Source: Chlorobiota bacterium
Lineage (GTDB): Bacteria; Bacteroidota; Bacteroidia; Bacteroidales; F082
Reading direction: 5' to 3'
DNA length: 47,498 nucleotides
Assembly: GCA_030596395.1 (NCBI GenBank)
Contig: JAUVKF010000019.1
Coordinates: 1 to 47,498 of the forward strand
Below the pieces are notes generated by a model. It saw only the letters and a program-made list of their open reading frames with translations. It had not been told where the DNA came from and did not search any database. Position numbers and translations under genes: made by a program. Every line of letters begins with the position of its first letter. The stretch's first letter is position 1. Below are positions 16,453 through 26,195 of this stretch, in pieces.

Positions 16453-17214
16453 TTACAGATCAATCTTCAACCCATCATAAGCCAGTTCGATAAAATCGGG
16501 TAATTCGTTATTAATTTCCTCGTGGAAACCCATCATGTGGCTGATATGCGTAATGTATCCTTTTTCCGGTCGCAGGAACTCCAGTATCTGCACAGCTTCA
16601 TCAAGGTTGAAATGGGAGATATGTTTTTTCTTTCGTATTGCACTCAAAACAATAACCCTGCAATCGGTCAGCTTTTCAATAGTCGAAAGCGGTAAATAAT
16701 TTGCATCGGTGATATAGGCAAAATCCCCGATCCGGAAACCCAGTACAGGCATGTTCAGATGAAGTGCCTCAAGTGGCTCAATTTCAATTCCTTTTATCTT
16801 GAACTTTTGCTTGTCAATGGTATGCAGATTAAAGGTAGGTACACCAGGATATCTATTTTCTTCGAAAGCATAAAAGAAATCGTTCCTGATTATTTTCTGG
16901 GTGTGTGGAGTTGCATAAATGTCAACAGCTTTTCGCGTCAACCAGTTAAACGAACGTACATCGTCCAAACCGCCAATATGGTCTTTGTGAGCGTGAGTAA
17001 CCATAATTCCATCAAGCCTTGTAACCTGCTCCCGCAATAACTGATACCTCAAATCCGGACCGGCATCAATAGTAAATATCAGACCTTCTGTTTCAATCAG
17101 AACGGAAGACCTTAAGCGCTTGTCTTTATTATTTCCATTCCGGCATACATCACATGAGCATGCAACTACAGGTACGCCCTGCGAGGTTCCGGTTCCTAAA
17201 AAGGTAATTTTCAA
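16453..17214 (-). CDS. PhnP-like metallo-beta-lactamase fold hydrolase
   Basis: A 253-residue MBL-fold hydrolase with the opening MKITFLGTGTSQGVPVVACS and the cysteine pair CSCDVCRNG seen in PhnP-type phosphodiesterases. The metal site is H74-x-H76-x-D78-H79 in VTHAHKDHIGGLDD, followed by LEALHLNMPVLGF, FAYITDANYLP and the late ITHISHMMGFHEE. Relatives hydrolyse cyclic phosphodiesters, such as ribosyl 1,2-cyclic phosphate, but the physiological substrate in Bacteroidota is unknown. No phn genes are nearby. It runs opposite to the DUF6913-like gene. Confidence 0.87.
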   Translation of the reverse strand: MKITFLGTGTSQGVPVVACSCDVCRNGNNKDKRLRSSVLIETEGLIFTIDAGPDLRYQLLREQVTRLDGIMVTHAHKDHIGGLDDVRSFNWLTRKAVDIYATPHTQKIIRNDFFYAFEENRYPGVPTFNLHTIDKQKFKIKGIEIEPLEALHLNMPVLGFRIGDFAYITDANYLPLSTIEKLTDCRVIVLSAIRKKKHISHFNLDEAVQILEFLRPEKGYITHISHMMGFHEEINNELPDFIELAYDGLKIDL

Positions 17215-17313
17215 TATTATTTATAAAAAATTTAGCCAAAGGTAAATTTAATATTCATGGTTCAATTGTGAAAACTTCCTATTTTTACACATCAGGATCG
17301 CAAAAGAAATAAC

Positions 17314-17868
17314 GTGGCCAACTTTGAACAATTAAAACAGCAGATTCAGGAGTATTTTGGAAGCCGTGGTAAGATCGCAGACCATAAAACGGGTATGGTT
17401 AGTGATTTGGCCAAACCCAAAAGTACGGGACTTTTCTTCTGTATAAAAACTAAAAATGAACTTGATATGATCAGATCGTTGCTTCGGCTGATCAGGCAAC
17501 GAAAAGAGAAAGTTACAGCCTATGTTTTCAGCCACTCGCGCGAACGTATCGATGTAATTACTGATCATGAAATTGTTTATTTTGATATGAACGACTTTAC
17601 ATTGTTGGCCAAAAAGAAAGATCATATTAAAGGGATGTTTGAAAAGGGCAGGCCTGAACTATTCATCAGTTTTCTGGCAAAGCCGGATACGTTTTGCTAC
17701 AAACTGGCTTCTGAAATACATGCCGATTTTAAGGTCGGCCCAAATAATGAAGGTTTTACAGAGATCTATGACCTGGTATTGGATATTGACGAGAATAAAT
17801 TCAATTTTATCAAGTTTTATGATCATGTCAAACATTATCTGACTGTTCTTAACATCAAAACCATGTAG
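17314..17868 (+). CDS. Conserved Bacteroidota protein (DUF6913-like)
   Basis: A 184-residue cytoplasmic protein without signal peptide or membrane segment. The GTG start gives VANFEQLKQQIQEYFG; the next in-frame Met would remove a conserved helix. Features are KSTGLFFCIKTKNELDMIRS, a basic helix RLIRQRKEKV and the acidic C-terminal IYDLVLDIDENKFNFIKF. I associate it with DUF6913, which I recall lying next to dapA in Bacteroidota; here dapA begins 33 bases downstream. No enzymatic motif seen. Function unknown. Confidence 0.65.
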   Translation: MANFEQLKQQIQEYFGSRGKIADHKTGMVSDLAKPKSTGLFFCIKTKNELDMIRSLLRLIRQRKEKVTAYVFSHSRERIDVITDHEIVYFDMNDFTLLAKKKDHIKGMFEKGRPELFISFLAKPDTFCYKLASEIHADFKVGPNNEGFTEIYDLVLDIDENKFNFIKFYDHVKHYLTVLNIKTM

Positions 17869-17900
17869 TTGGAAGAATGAAAATATAATCAATAGCAATT

Positions 17901-18791
17901 ATGCAGAAAAAGATAAGAGGAACAGGCGTAGCCATCATAACACCTTTCCTGAGAAGTGGAAAAATCGATTATAAATCACTGGCAAATTTACTGGAACACA
18001 TTATTGTGAACAAGGTAGATTTTGTGGTTGCACTGGGTACTACAAGCGAAGCTGTTACGCTCACCAAACAGGAAAAAGAAGAGGTAATGGACTTCATCAT
18101 AACAACGGTAAAAGGCCGTGTTCCTGTTGTAATGGGGATAGGAGGTAACAATACCCAGGCTGTGATTGATACAATTAATACAGCTGATTTTGAGGGTATT
18201 TCAGCAATCCTTTCAGTTGCACCTTATTACAACAAACCCAATCAAACCGGAATGTTTCAGCATTTTTCAGCCATTGCGCAGGCTTGTCCTGTTGATGTAA
18301 TATTGTACAATGTTCCCGGCAGGACCAGTTCAAACATCACAGCTGATACCGTTTTGAAACTTTCCAATAAATACAGCAATATCATCGCAGTTAAGGAAGC
18401 TTCCGGCGATTTAAACCAGATCATGGATATTATCAGGAACAAGCCTGAGGGCTTTTCGGTTTTATCCGGAGATGATGCACTTACTTATCCAATGATGGCG
18501 CTAGGTTCAGATGGTGTGATCTCGGTTGTGGCTAATGCTTACCCGGCGGCATTCTCAGCTATGGTCAGGCTGATGTTCAAAAAGAAATACGATGACGCCC
18601 TGGCTGTTCATTACTCATTGGTTGATATTATTGATCAGTTATTTGCTGATGGCAATCCTGCCGGGATAAAGGCAGCCTTAACAATATTGGGCGTTTCGAA
18701 AAATTACCTCAGATTACCGATGGTACCTGTTAACAAAATGGTTTATAACAACCTCAAAAAGTTGATCAACAATTACGAAACTCCTTTGTAA
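17901..18791 (+). CDS. dapA: 4-hydroxy-tetrahydrodipicolinate synthase DapA
   Basis: A 296-residue TIM-barrel aldolase that condenses pyruvate with aspartate semialdehyde in lysine and meso-diaminopimelate synthesis. Key residues can be read: T47-T48 in ALGTTSEAVTL, Y136 in ILYNVPGRTSSN (R141 binds the carboxylate) and the Schiff-base lysine K165 in IIAVKEASGDL. VAPYYNKPNQ and GDDALTYPMMALG are further signatures. The length is typical. It is probably co-transcribed with the DUF6913-like gene. Confidence 0.96.
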   Translation: MQKKIRGTGVAIITPFLRSGKIDYKSLANLLEHIIVNKVDFVVALGTTSEAVTLTKQEKEEVMDFIITTVKGRVPVVMGIGGNNTQAVIDTINTADFEGISAILSVAPYYNKPNQTGMFQHFSAIAQACPVDVILYNVPGRTSSNITADTVLKLSNKYSNIIAVKEASGDLNQIMDIIRNKPEGFSVLSGDDALTYPMMALGSDGVISVVANAYPAAFSAMVRLMFKKKYDDALAVHYSLVDIIDQLFADGNPAGIKAALTILGVSKNYLRLPMVPVNKMVYNNLKKLINNYETPL

Positions 18792-18821
18792 TTTGGACAT
18801 TCAATTAGAAAATAGAATAAA

Positions 18822-21170
18822 ATGCTGAAAATCAATAGAATGATAAAAACCATATTAACGGTAGTATTTTGTTTATCCATAACTAGCATGGTTATCGGGC
18901 AAAATAAAAATTTAATAAAGGCACAACAAACACTCAACGAAAGGGGAGAGGTCTATTTTCAATTCCAACTGGATGAACAAAAGCCAATAAGGGATCAACT
19001 GGATAAACTGACCCGAATCGTCAGTATTGACAATGTCGACAACCTTACGGTTACAGCCTACGCGAATAAAAGGAGTTTTGAAATATTCAGAACATTGGCA
19101 ATTGATTTTGAGCTGCTTACACCACCATCTATGCTGCATCAGCCACGAATGCTTGGTGCTCGTGATGTTCACTCAAGGACAGATTGGGATTTTTATCCAA
19201 CCTATTTTGGTTATGTGGATATCATGGACCAGTTTGCCGATGATTACCCTGACCTGTGCGAAGTAATCAGCATTGCAACCTTACCCAGCGAAAGACAAAT
19301 CTTATTAATTCACATCAACGATAGTTTAGGTGTTGATCAGAACGAACCTGAATTTTTATACACTTCCACTATGCACGGCAATGAAGTCACCGGTTATGTC
19401 CTGTCGTTGCATTTAATCGAATATTTGCTCGAAAATTACGGATCAGACGAGCAGGTTACTAATCTCGTGAATAATATTGATATCTGGATTAATCCGCTTG
19501 CAAACCCTGACGGAACTTATGCAGGAGGGAATAATTCAGTATTCGGTGCAACAAGGGGCAATGCGAATGGCATTGATCTAAATAGAAATTTCCCTGACCC
19601 TGAAGATGGCCCGCACCCTGACGGTTACGACTGGCAGCCCGAGACAGAAGCTTTTATGGAATTTGCTGAAGATCATGATTTTGTAATGTCTGCTAATTTT
19701 CACGATGGAGCTGAAGTTTGTAATTATCCCTGGGATACATGGTGGAAAAGGCATCCTGACGATGACTGGTGGATATACGTTTGTCGTCAGTGGGCAGATA
19801 CCGTGCATTTTTATGCGCCGAACGGATATTTCGATGACCTCGACAATGGCATTACCAATGGATACGACTGGTACAGTATCGCTGGTGGACGCCAGGACTA
19901 TATGAATTATTTTCATCATTGCCGTGAATTTACCTTGGAGATATCGGGCAATCAAATACCGCCGGCAAACCAACTTCCCGCTTTTTGGGATTACCAGCAC
20001 CGTTCGATGTTAAACTATATGGAACAGGTTTTATTTGGGGTTCGAGGAAAAGTAACCAATGCACTTAATGGGAACCCGGTACCTGCCAAGGTTTATATTG
20101 AGGATCATGATGAGGATGAATCACATGTTTACGCAACCTTGCCTGTTGGCAATTACCACCGTCCAATTAAAGAAGGAACTTATGATTTTACCTTCTCTTT
20201 ATTAGGTTACTATCCTGAAACTATTGAAAATGTGAGCCCGGAAGATATGGAAACCCTGCTCCTCGATGTTGAACTGCAACCCTATTTCAACCTCACAGCT
20301 GATTTTTTTGCCAGTGATACTATTGTCGAAGCTGGCGATACTGTTAACTTCACAGATATGTCTTCAGGAAATAATATTATTACCTGGGAATGGACTTTTG
20401 ATGGGGGTGAGCCATCCACATCTGATGAACAAAATCCATCTGGAATAGCATATAATGAGAAAGGAGCTTACGATGTTAGCCTCACAATTACTAACGATGA
20501 GGGCGGGTCAAACAGCTTAACCCGGATAGATTACATCCTTGCAACGGAGGGATATTCTATGAAGGATACTACTATCTATTTGTGCGATGGTTTGTTTTAT
20601 GATTCAGGTGGAAGAGATGCCAACTATTCTGATGATGAGGATTATACAATTACTTTCGTGTCACTTTATGAAAGTGGAATGCTGGAAGTTGTATTCTTTG
20701 ATTTTGAAATTGAAGATGATGGCAATTGTTCTTATGATTATCTTGAAGCATTTGATGGGATGGATGTTAATGCCCCTTTAATTGGTAAATGGTGCGGAAC
20801 GGAAATACCCAATAGCATTACTGCCAACAATATTGATGGTGCGCTAACTTTTCGGTTTCATTCGAACGAGGCAATTAACTTTCCGGGTTGGAAAGCTTTT
20901 GTGACATGCGATACCAGTGTTGGAATTGTTGAGACGGAAAACGATAATCTGAAAGTATTTCCAAATCCGGCACATGAAATACTGACCATTCTATCATCAG
21001 AAATAATCGAGAAAATAACAGTTTATAATATGACTGGAATGGAAGTTTATAATTCAAAATTACCTTCAAAAGAAGTAAACATTAACGTGAAAACATTCAA
21101 ACCAGGAGTTTACATCGCAATTATTGAGTCGAATAGCAATTCCTGGTCAAGAAAGTTGATTATTTATTAA
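18822..21170 (+). CDS. T9SS-exported M14 zinc carboxypeptidase with CRD, PKD and CUB domains
   Basis: A 782-residue protein; the ATG at 18840 is an equally good start, just before the signal peptide (IKTILTVVFCLSITSMVI). The M14 catalytic domain has the zinc ligands H185 and E188 (STMHGNEVTGY) and H294 (NFHDG), the substrate motif GIDLNRNFPDP and the catalytic E373 in FTLEISGNQ. Then come a regulatory-like domain (VRGKVTNALNGNPVPAKVYI), a PKD domain (WEWTFDGGEPSTSDEQ), a CUB-like domain with the expected cysteines (YLCDG ... GNCSYDYLEAFDG ... GKWCG) and a T9SS type A tail (VFPNPAHEILTI ... KLIIY). It should be an extracellular or surface peptidase. Confidence 0.9.
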   Translation: MLKINRMIKTILTVVFCLSITSMVIGQNKNLIKAQQTLNERGEVYFQFQLDEQKPIRDQLDKLTRIVSIDNVDNLTVTAYANKRSFEIFRTLAIDFELLTPPSMLHQPRMLGARDVHSRTDWDFYPTYFGYVDIMDQFADDYPDLCEVISIATLPSERQILLIHINDSLGVDQNEPEFLYTSTMHGNEVTGYVLSLHLIEYLLENYGSDEQVTNLVNNIDIWINPLANPDGTYAGGNNSVFGATRGNANGIDLNRNFPDPEDGPHPDGYDWQPETEAFMEFAEDHDFVMSANFHDGAEVCNYPWDTWWKRHPDDDWWIYVCRQWADTVHFYAPNGYFDDLDNGITNGYDWYSIAGGRQDYMNYFHHCREFTLEISGNQIPPANQLPAFWDYQHRSMLNYMEQVLFGVRGKVTNALNGNPVPAKVYIEDHDEDESHVYATLPVGNYHRPIKEGTYDFTFSLLGYYPETIENVSPEDMETLLLDVELQPYFNLTADFFASDTIVEAGDTVNFTDMSSGNNIITWEWTFDGGEPSTSDEQNPSGIAYNEKGAYDVSLTITNDEGGSNSLTRIDYILATEGYSMKDTTIYLCDGLFYDSGGRDANYSDDEDYTITFVSLYESGMLEVVFFDFEIEDDGNCSYDYLEAFDGMDVNAPLIGKWCGTEIPNSITANNIDGALTFRFHSNEAINFPGWKAFVTCDTSVGIVETENDNLKVFPNPAHEILTILSSEIIEKITVYNMTGMEVYNSKLPSKEVNINVKTFKPGVYIAIIESNSNSWSRKLIIY

Positions 21171-21237
21171 ACATCCTTTTATCTGAATATTAAAACCAAA
21201 CCTATTAATACTAACCTGATTTCACACCCTGTTAAAA

Positions 21238-22368
21238 TTGGAAAATTCAGCACAAGTTAATCATGAAAAAATATCTGTTGAACTGATTGATTCAATTGAA
21301 AGATTCGAGGAACTAAAAAACAGCTGGGAGAATGTGTATAAAGTTGACCCACATGCGCAGGTATTTTTATCATGGCTTTGGCTATATGGTTGGTTTAAAG
21401 GCATGTCGTATCAATGGTTTATTTTATCAGTAAAAAATTTAGAAACCTCAGAATACATTGCTTTCCTGCCATTGATCAAGTGTGGTCAGAAAATTTTCGG
21501 CATACAACCGATAAGGTGTCTGACAATGGGGGGAAAGCCATTTGCAGTGTATACAGGATTTCTATGCTTACCTGATCATGAATCAATTACAATGCCTGCC
21601 CTGGCTTCATATATTCAAAATAATGTAAAATGGGATACTTTCCGGATGCATTGGGTACGAGACCCGCGATTAGAAACATTTTTATCCTATTTCCCGGATT
21701 CAAAATTTTCCACGAAAGTGAACAAAGGCCTTGTGTCTCTTTTTATCAAGCTTCCAGATAATTATACTGACTATTTACTGGGTTATTTAGGAAAAAGTTT
21801 TCGGAAAACATTAAGAAGCAGGCTCAGGTTTATTGATAATAGCGATGATTATAGTATTACGATTGCTGATGAGAAAACAGTAAAACGAGATATTGATATT
21901 ATGATATCACTATGGAAGAAGCGATGGGGGGGAAAGAAGGAAGCAGTATGGTACCAAAAAATGCTTCATCACTATTTTAAAAACGAGTTACTATGGCTTT
22001 ATATCATCTGGCACGACTCCACTCCGGTAGCAGCACTTTCCTGCCTCGTGGATCCATTAAAGAAAACCGTTAACGGCTACATTACAAGCTATGATCCTGA
22101 GCATTCAAAAATTTCACCTGGTGTTGTAAGTTTTGGTCATGCAATTCAGGCATCTATCGAAAAAGGCTACACGATTTTTGATTTTGCTGTAGGCATTGAC
22201 AGATATAAACTTGTGTTTGGCCCTAAAAAGCAAAAAACAAAAAATGTTGTCATTCAACGCAAAGGCTTAAGGAGTACATTTCCAATCGCAACAATAAAAA
22301 TGATTAAAGGAGCTGGTAGCTCAGCAAAACGAGTTCTGACAGCATTAAAGAATAAACAGACCGATTAA
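21238..22368 (+). CDS. GNAT-fold acyltransferase (CelD/BioF2-like)
   Basis: A 376-residue protein starting at TTG (21238); the next Met is far inside the domain. It has the double-GNAT layout of Acetyltransf_6/CelD proteins: an N-terminal part with ERFEELKNSWENVYK and HAQVFLSWLWLYGWF, and a C-terminal GNAT-like domain with FRKTLRSRLRF and ISPGVVSFGHAIQASIEKGY, then IFDFAVGIDRYKLVFGP. Such proteins often act in surface polysaccharide or lipid modification. No glycan genes are adjacent, so the substrate cannot be inferred. Cytoplasmic, no signal peptide. Confidence 0.75.
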   Translation: MENSAQVNHEKISVELIDSIERFEELKNSWENVYKVDPHAQVFLSWLWLYGWFKGMSYQWFILSVKNLETSEYIAFLPLIKCGQKIFGIQPIRCLTMGGKPFAVYTGFLCLPDHESITMPALASYIQNNVKWDTFRMHWVRDPRLETFLSYFPDSKFSTKVNKGLVSLFIKLPDNYTDYLLGYLGKSFRKTLRSRLRFIDNSDDYSITIADEKTVKRDIDIMISLWKKRWGGKKEAVWYQKMLHHYFKNELLWLYIIWHDSTPVAALSCLVDPLKKTVNGYITSYDPEHSKISPGVVSFGHAIQASIEKGYTIFDFAVGIDRYKLVFGPKKQKTKNVVIQRKGLRSTFPIATIKMIKGAGSSAKRVLTALKNKQTD

Positions 22369-22669
22369 AGTAAAAGTCAGCCGTCTTAATCTTTTTAATT
22401 CAAGATTTTCCGTATTATCCTGATCAGAATAACGGGACAGTCTTTTTTGAACAAGAATGACCCGGATAGGCTAAATGATGTCGGAGAGATGTGCCAAACT
22501 GCCAATTCATTATCCATACTTATTATTAACGCATTATCTAAAGGCCTGAAAACATGGTTATAACATGCTGAATAAAAAGTTAATAACGTAGTTTTAACAT
22601 ACTGATTATTTTTTTAATTTTACTCATCTTTGTACAGCATCCTAAAGCAAGATTTTAAACAAAAGAATT
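22369..22669. other. Intergenic interval upstream of dnaN
   Basis: 301 bases without a gene. An imperfect inverted repeat CCGTATTAT / AATAACGG flanks CTGATCAG at about 22409-22434 and is followed after a few bases by TTTTTT, perhaps the end of the preceding transcript. The part next to dnaN is strongly AT-rich with repeated AACAT/TTAATAAC motifs. CATCTTTG at about 22627-22634 is one mismatch from a -7 box. One DnaA-box-like 9-mer is present but isolated. Confidence 0.4.
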
Positions 22670-23797
22670 ATGAAGTTTATTATTTCAAGTTCAACATTGT
22701 TGAAAAGTTTACAAAAGATCAGCGGTGTTCTGAGTTCGAGCAGTACACTACCCATACTTGAAGATTATTTATTCGATCTGACTGATGAAAAGTTGAAAAT
22801 AACAGCTTCTGATCTTGAGACTACAATCACCGTTGAATTAACACCTGATAAAACAGAAAACCCTGGTGTAGTTGCCATACCGGCCAAAACATTACTCGAC
22901 ATTATGAAATCCTTACCGGAACTTCCGGTGACGATCTCAGTCGATATGGAAACCTTGAGTATCGAGTTATTTGCAGGAGAAGGAAAATATAAAATGGTCG
23001 GACACCGTAGCGATGAATTTCCGCAGGTGCCATCCCTCGAGAATACCAATATACTGCAATTGAATGCATCCATGCTGGTAAATGCTTTCAATAAAACCCT
23101 TTTTGCTGCCGGTAATGATGAATTGAGGCCTGTTATGTCAGGTGTATTGTGCGAAATTACCGAAGACAGGATCACTTTTGTTGCTACCGATGCACATAAG
23201 CTTGTAAGGTACAGGCGAGTAGATGTAAAACCCGGCACAAATGCTTCGTTCATATTGCCTAAAAAACCGTTGAACCACCTTAAAAACATTATGCCCGATG
23301 ATGAGGAAGTTGCTGTAAAATTAGAGTACAACGATACCAATGCCATTATGGAGTTTGACGACATTACATTGATTTGTCGTTTAATTGAAGGTAAATATCC
23401 AAATTATGAGGCTGTTATCCCTACTCAAAATCCGTTTAATCTTAGTGTCGACCGAAGCATACTGTTAAATGCACTGCGCCGGGTTGCTATTTTTGGCAGC
23501 AAATCAACTCATCAGGTCAGGTTTAAACTATCAGGAAAAGAACTGATATTGACTGCAGAAGATATTGATTTCGCAAGCGAAGCCAAAGAAAGGCTAACCT
23601 GTAGTTACGAAGGTGATGATATTGAAATAGGCTTCAACTCAAGGTTTTTGCAGGAAATGTTGAATACCCTTGAAAGCAATAGCGTAATTATTGAAATGTC
23701 AGCACCAAACAGGGCCGGAATCCTTTTACCTGAAAAAGAAGAGGCCGATGCTGAAGATATTCTGATGTTGATTATGCCCGTTATGCTTACAGCTTAA
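22670..23797 (+). CDS. dnaN: DNA polymerase III beta subunit (sliding clamp)
   Basis: A 375-residue beta clamp with three repeated domains. It begins MKFIISSSTLLKSLQKISGV. LPILEDYLFDL and LKITASDLETTITVEL mark domain I, ELRPVMSGVLCEI and FVATDAHKLVRYRR domain II, and FNSRFLQEMLN and the C-terminal MLIMPVML domain III. The ring tethers polymerase III to DNA and is the docking site for ligases, mismatch repair and Hda-like factors. Gene length is standard. dnaA and recF are not adjacent, as is common in Bacteroidota. Confidence 0.97.
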   Translation: MKFIISSSTLLKSLQKISGVLSSSSTLPILEDYLFDLTDEKLKITASDLETTITVELTPDKTENPGVVAIPAKTLLDIMKSLPELPVTISVDMETLSIELFAGEGKYKMVGHRSDEFPQVPSLENTNILQLNASMLVNAFNKTLFAAGNDELRPVMSGVLCEITEDRITFVATDAHKLVRYRRVDVKPGTNASFILPKKPLNHLKNIMPDDEEVAVKLEYNDTNAIMEFDDITLICRLIEGKYPNYEAVIPTQNPFNLSVDRSILLNALRRVAIFGSKSTHQVRFKLSGKELILTAEDIDFASEAKERLTCSYEGDDIEIGFNSRFLQEMLNTLESNSVIIEMSAPNRAGILLPEKEEADAEDILMLIMPVMLTA

Positions 23798-23887
23798 TCG
23801 CTTAATTTTATATTCTTGTTATAATGATTAGTTTTCCGGCAAGGAAGCTACAAACCGCTTGTTTATTATCTGCTTACCTAATTCAGG

Positions 23888-25048
23888 ATGTACGATTTTG
23901 ATAAAATAATCAGAAGGGATAATACTTCTAATGTAAAATATGATTTGCGCGAATCTTATTTTGGCAATGCCAATGTTTTACCAATGTGGGTTGCCGATAT
24001 GGATTTTGAAACACCTGATTTTATCAGAAATGCAATAATTGAGCGTGCCCGACATCCAATATATGGGTATTCAATCAGAAATGACGAATATTACCAGTCG
24101 ATAATTGAATGGCTCAACAAAAGGTTTAACTGGTGGGTAGAGAAGGATTGGCTGATATTTAACCCCGGTGTGGTTCCCGCAATAAATTTTTCCGTACAGA
24201 CTTTTACAAATCCTGGTGATGGTATTATTGTGCAACCACCGGTATATTTCCCCTTCTTTAATGCGATAAAGAACAACGACAGAAAAATAATTGAAAACCG
24301 TCTTTCATTGGAAAATGGCAGCTACACCATTGATTTTGATGACCTTGAAATAAAGGCAAGGGAAGCGAAGATGATGTTCCTGAGTAGCCCGCATAATCCG
24401 GTTGGGCGCTGCTGGTCGGAAGAAGAAATAAAACAAATTGCAAATATTTGTCTTGAAAATGAGGTTTTATTGATCTCAGATGAAATCCATAACGATTTAA
24501 TATTGCCTGGGTACAAGCACACGCCAACAATGCTAATATCTGATGAAATTGCTGATAATTCAGTTACATGTATTGCGCCAAGCAAAACTTTCAACATAGC
24601 CGGTTTGGCCACCTCCACCATTATTATCAAAAATGATGAGTTGCGGATCAAGTATCAGGAAACATTGGAAAAGGTTCATATTACCAATGGCAATCTGTTT
24701 GGGATGATTGCATCTCAGGCCGGTTATAAATCAGGAGATCAATGGCTTACTGAATTACTGGCCTATGTACAGGATAACTTTGATTTACTCGAAAGAAGGT
24801 TGAATAGTGAATTTAAAACCCTGGAACTGATTCATGCTGAAGCGACCTATCTTGCATGGATAGATTTCAGAAAGACAAAATTATCTGACGATCAAATCAA
24901 AGAACAATTGATCAACAAGGCTGGGTTGGGTTTAAGTCATGGGCCCATTTTTGGTTCTGGAGGAAGCGGATTTCAACGTATGAACCTTGCAGCACCGCGT
25001 AAAATCATCAATGAAGCAATTGACCGGCTGAGTCGTGTATTCAACTAA
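23888..25048 (+). CDS. patB: PatB/MalY-type cystathionine beta-lyase (PLP C-S lyase)
   Basis: A 386-residue fold-type I PLP enzyme. It opens with MYDFDKIIRRDNTSNVKYDL, and VLPMWVADMDFETPDFI is diagnostic of the MalY/PatB group. PPVYFPFFNAI, LSSPHNPVGRCWS and ISDEIHNDL follow, and the PLP lysine is K233 in APSKTFNIAGLATS. These enzymes cleave cystathionine or cysteine conjugates to homocysteine or thiols plus pyruvate and ammonia. No regulator is adjacent. It is separated from dnaN by 90 bases. Confidence 0.93.
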   Translation: MYDFDKIIRRDNTSNVKYDLRESYFGNANVLPMWVADMDFETPDFIRNAIIERARHPIYGYSIRNDEYYQSIIEWLNKRFNWWVEKDWLIFNPGVVPAINFSVQTFTNPGDGIIVQPPVYFPFFNAIKNNDRKIIENRLSLENGSYTIDFDDLEIKAREAKMMFLSSPHNPVGRCWSEEEIKQIANICLENEVLLISDEIHNDLILPGYKHTPTMLISDEIADNSVTCIAPSKTFNIAGLATSTIIIKNDELRIKYQETLEKVHITNGNLFGMIASQAGYKSGDQWLTELLAYVQDNFDLLERRLNSEFKTLELIHAEATYLAWIDFRKTKLSDDQIKEQLINKAGLGLSHGPIFGSGGSGFQRMNLAAPRKIINEAIDRLSRVFN

Positions 25049-25085
25049 ATTTGTATTGAAAAATTTTTAAATCGCCAATTACTGT

Positions 25086-25093
25086 TATATTTG
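25086..25093 (+). promoter_or_regulatory. Possible -7 box (TATATTTG)
   Basis: TATATTTG fits TAnnTTTG, 28 bases before the ATG at 25121. The -33 position holds a T-run without the G, so only partial support. Confidence 0.4.
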
Positions 25094-25120
25094 AGGCATA
25101 GTAACCAATAAGATGACTTT

Positions 25121-26107
25121 ATGAGAATTCTCAAAAACATTGGCGTGTTCATCGTATTTATCATCGCCATTATTGTCGTCGTTCCATATTTTCTGGCTGA
25201 TCGTGCATCCACAACCGATGAAGTGGTCATTAAGGCAAAGCCCCAGGTAATTTTCAGACAGGTAAATATGCTTGAAAACTGGACTCAATGGTCGCCATTT
25301 GAAGATGATCCGACAATAGTAAATACCTATAGTGGTCCGGATCGAGGCGTTGGCAATACCCGATCATGGATCGGGGAAAAGGCTGGAACGGGTTCAATGA
25401 CGATCACTGAAAGCGATCCCTATCTTTATATTTCGAATAAATTGAGATTCGGCCCTGATGGAGGAGGGGGTATTGGATCCTGGAACTTTGCTGTTACAGA
25501 TGAAGGCACGAAAGTTTCCTGGACAATTCGTATTTTAAAGCTGGGCTATTTTGAAAGGTGGTTTGGCGTGTTCATTAATTTCACCTTAAAACCGATGATG
25601 GATGACGGATTAACAAAACTAAAAGAACTTGCAGAATCTTTGCCTGAGCCTCCGAAAGTGAAGACTATAATCTTGGACCCAAAACATACGCTGGTGGTTT
25701 TTGATTCGACAAAAATGGATGGTATGCAGGCCATGTTTGAGAAAAGTTATGGAGAATTAATGTCGTATGTCACAAGAAAAGAAATTCCCGTAACAGGTAA
25801 ACAATTTGCTGTTTATCATAATTGGGACCCGGAGGCTTACATAAAAGTGAGTGCCGGGGTGCCGGTGGATAAGGAATACAAAAGCAGTGGAAGGGTCTCT
25901 TATTTTGAGTTGCCTGGCGGCGAGGCAGTGTTTGCCAAACATATAGGTGGATACAATAGCGGCCCGGCACATTATGCCATTGATGACTATATTAAAGATT
26001 TTAACATTGAAACCCGTGATTTTATTTGGGAAAATTATTTGTATGACCCCATAACCGACACGGATTCAACACAGTGGGTAACTTATATTTATTACCCGAT
26101 TAAGTAA
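25121..26107 (+). CDS. Membrane-anchored SRPBCC-GyrI-like fusion protein
   Basis: A 328-residue protein with an N-terminal transmembrane helix (IGVFIVFIIAIIVVVPYFLA, residues about 6-25). An SRPBCC/polyketide-cyclase-like domain follows to about residue 175 (DEVVIKAKPQVIFRQV, NWTQWSPFEDDPTI, KLGYFERWFGVFINFTLKP). The rest is a GyrI-like small-molecule binding domain (AMFEKSYGELMSYVTRK, VFAKHIGGYNSGPAHYAIDD, WVTYIYYPIK). Both halves bind small ligands in other proteins, so this is probably a ligand-binding envelope protein, possibly a drug or lipid sensor. A terminator follows at 26135. Confidence 0.83.
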   Translation: MRILKNIGVFIVFIIAIIVVVPYFLADRASTTDEVVIKAKPQVIFRQVNMLENWTQWSPFEDDPTIVNTYSGPDRGVGNTRSWIGEKAGTGSMTITESDPYLYISNKLRFGPDGGGGIGSWNFAVTDEGTKVSWTIRILKLGYFERWFGVFINFTLKPMMDDGLTKLKELAESLPEPPKVKTIILDPKHTLVVFDSTKMDGMQAMFEKSYGELMSYVTRKEIPVTGKQFAVYHNWDPEAYIKVSAGVPVDKEYKSSGRVSYFELPGGEAVFAKHIGGYNSGPAHYAIDDYIKDFNIETRDFIWENYLYDPITDTDSTQWVTYIYYPIK

Positions 26108-26134
26108 AATTGCCTTAACTCAAAAGCAAACCTT

Positions 26135-26174
26135 AGCGCAGAGGTAGCAATACTTTTGCGCTTTTTTTATTTTT
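26135..26174 (+). terminator. Intrinsic terminator after the SRPBCC-GyrI gene
   Basis: AGCGCA (26135-26140) pairs with TGCGCT (26157-26162) around a 16-base loop, immediately followed by a T-rich tract (TTTTTTATTTTT). Loop is longer than usual, but position and T-tract fit. Confidence 0.6.
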
Positions 26175-26195
26175 GAAAACTATTTACTAAATCAA

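Noticed and set aside
22510..22518. TTATCCATA, a DnaA-box-like 9-mer near dnaN
   Set aside because: Single site with one mismatch, no cluster, no dnaA gene; insufficient for an origin.
22765..23364. 199-codon frame antisense to dnaN
   Set aside because: Serine-rich shadow of a strongly conserved gene; no independent support.
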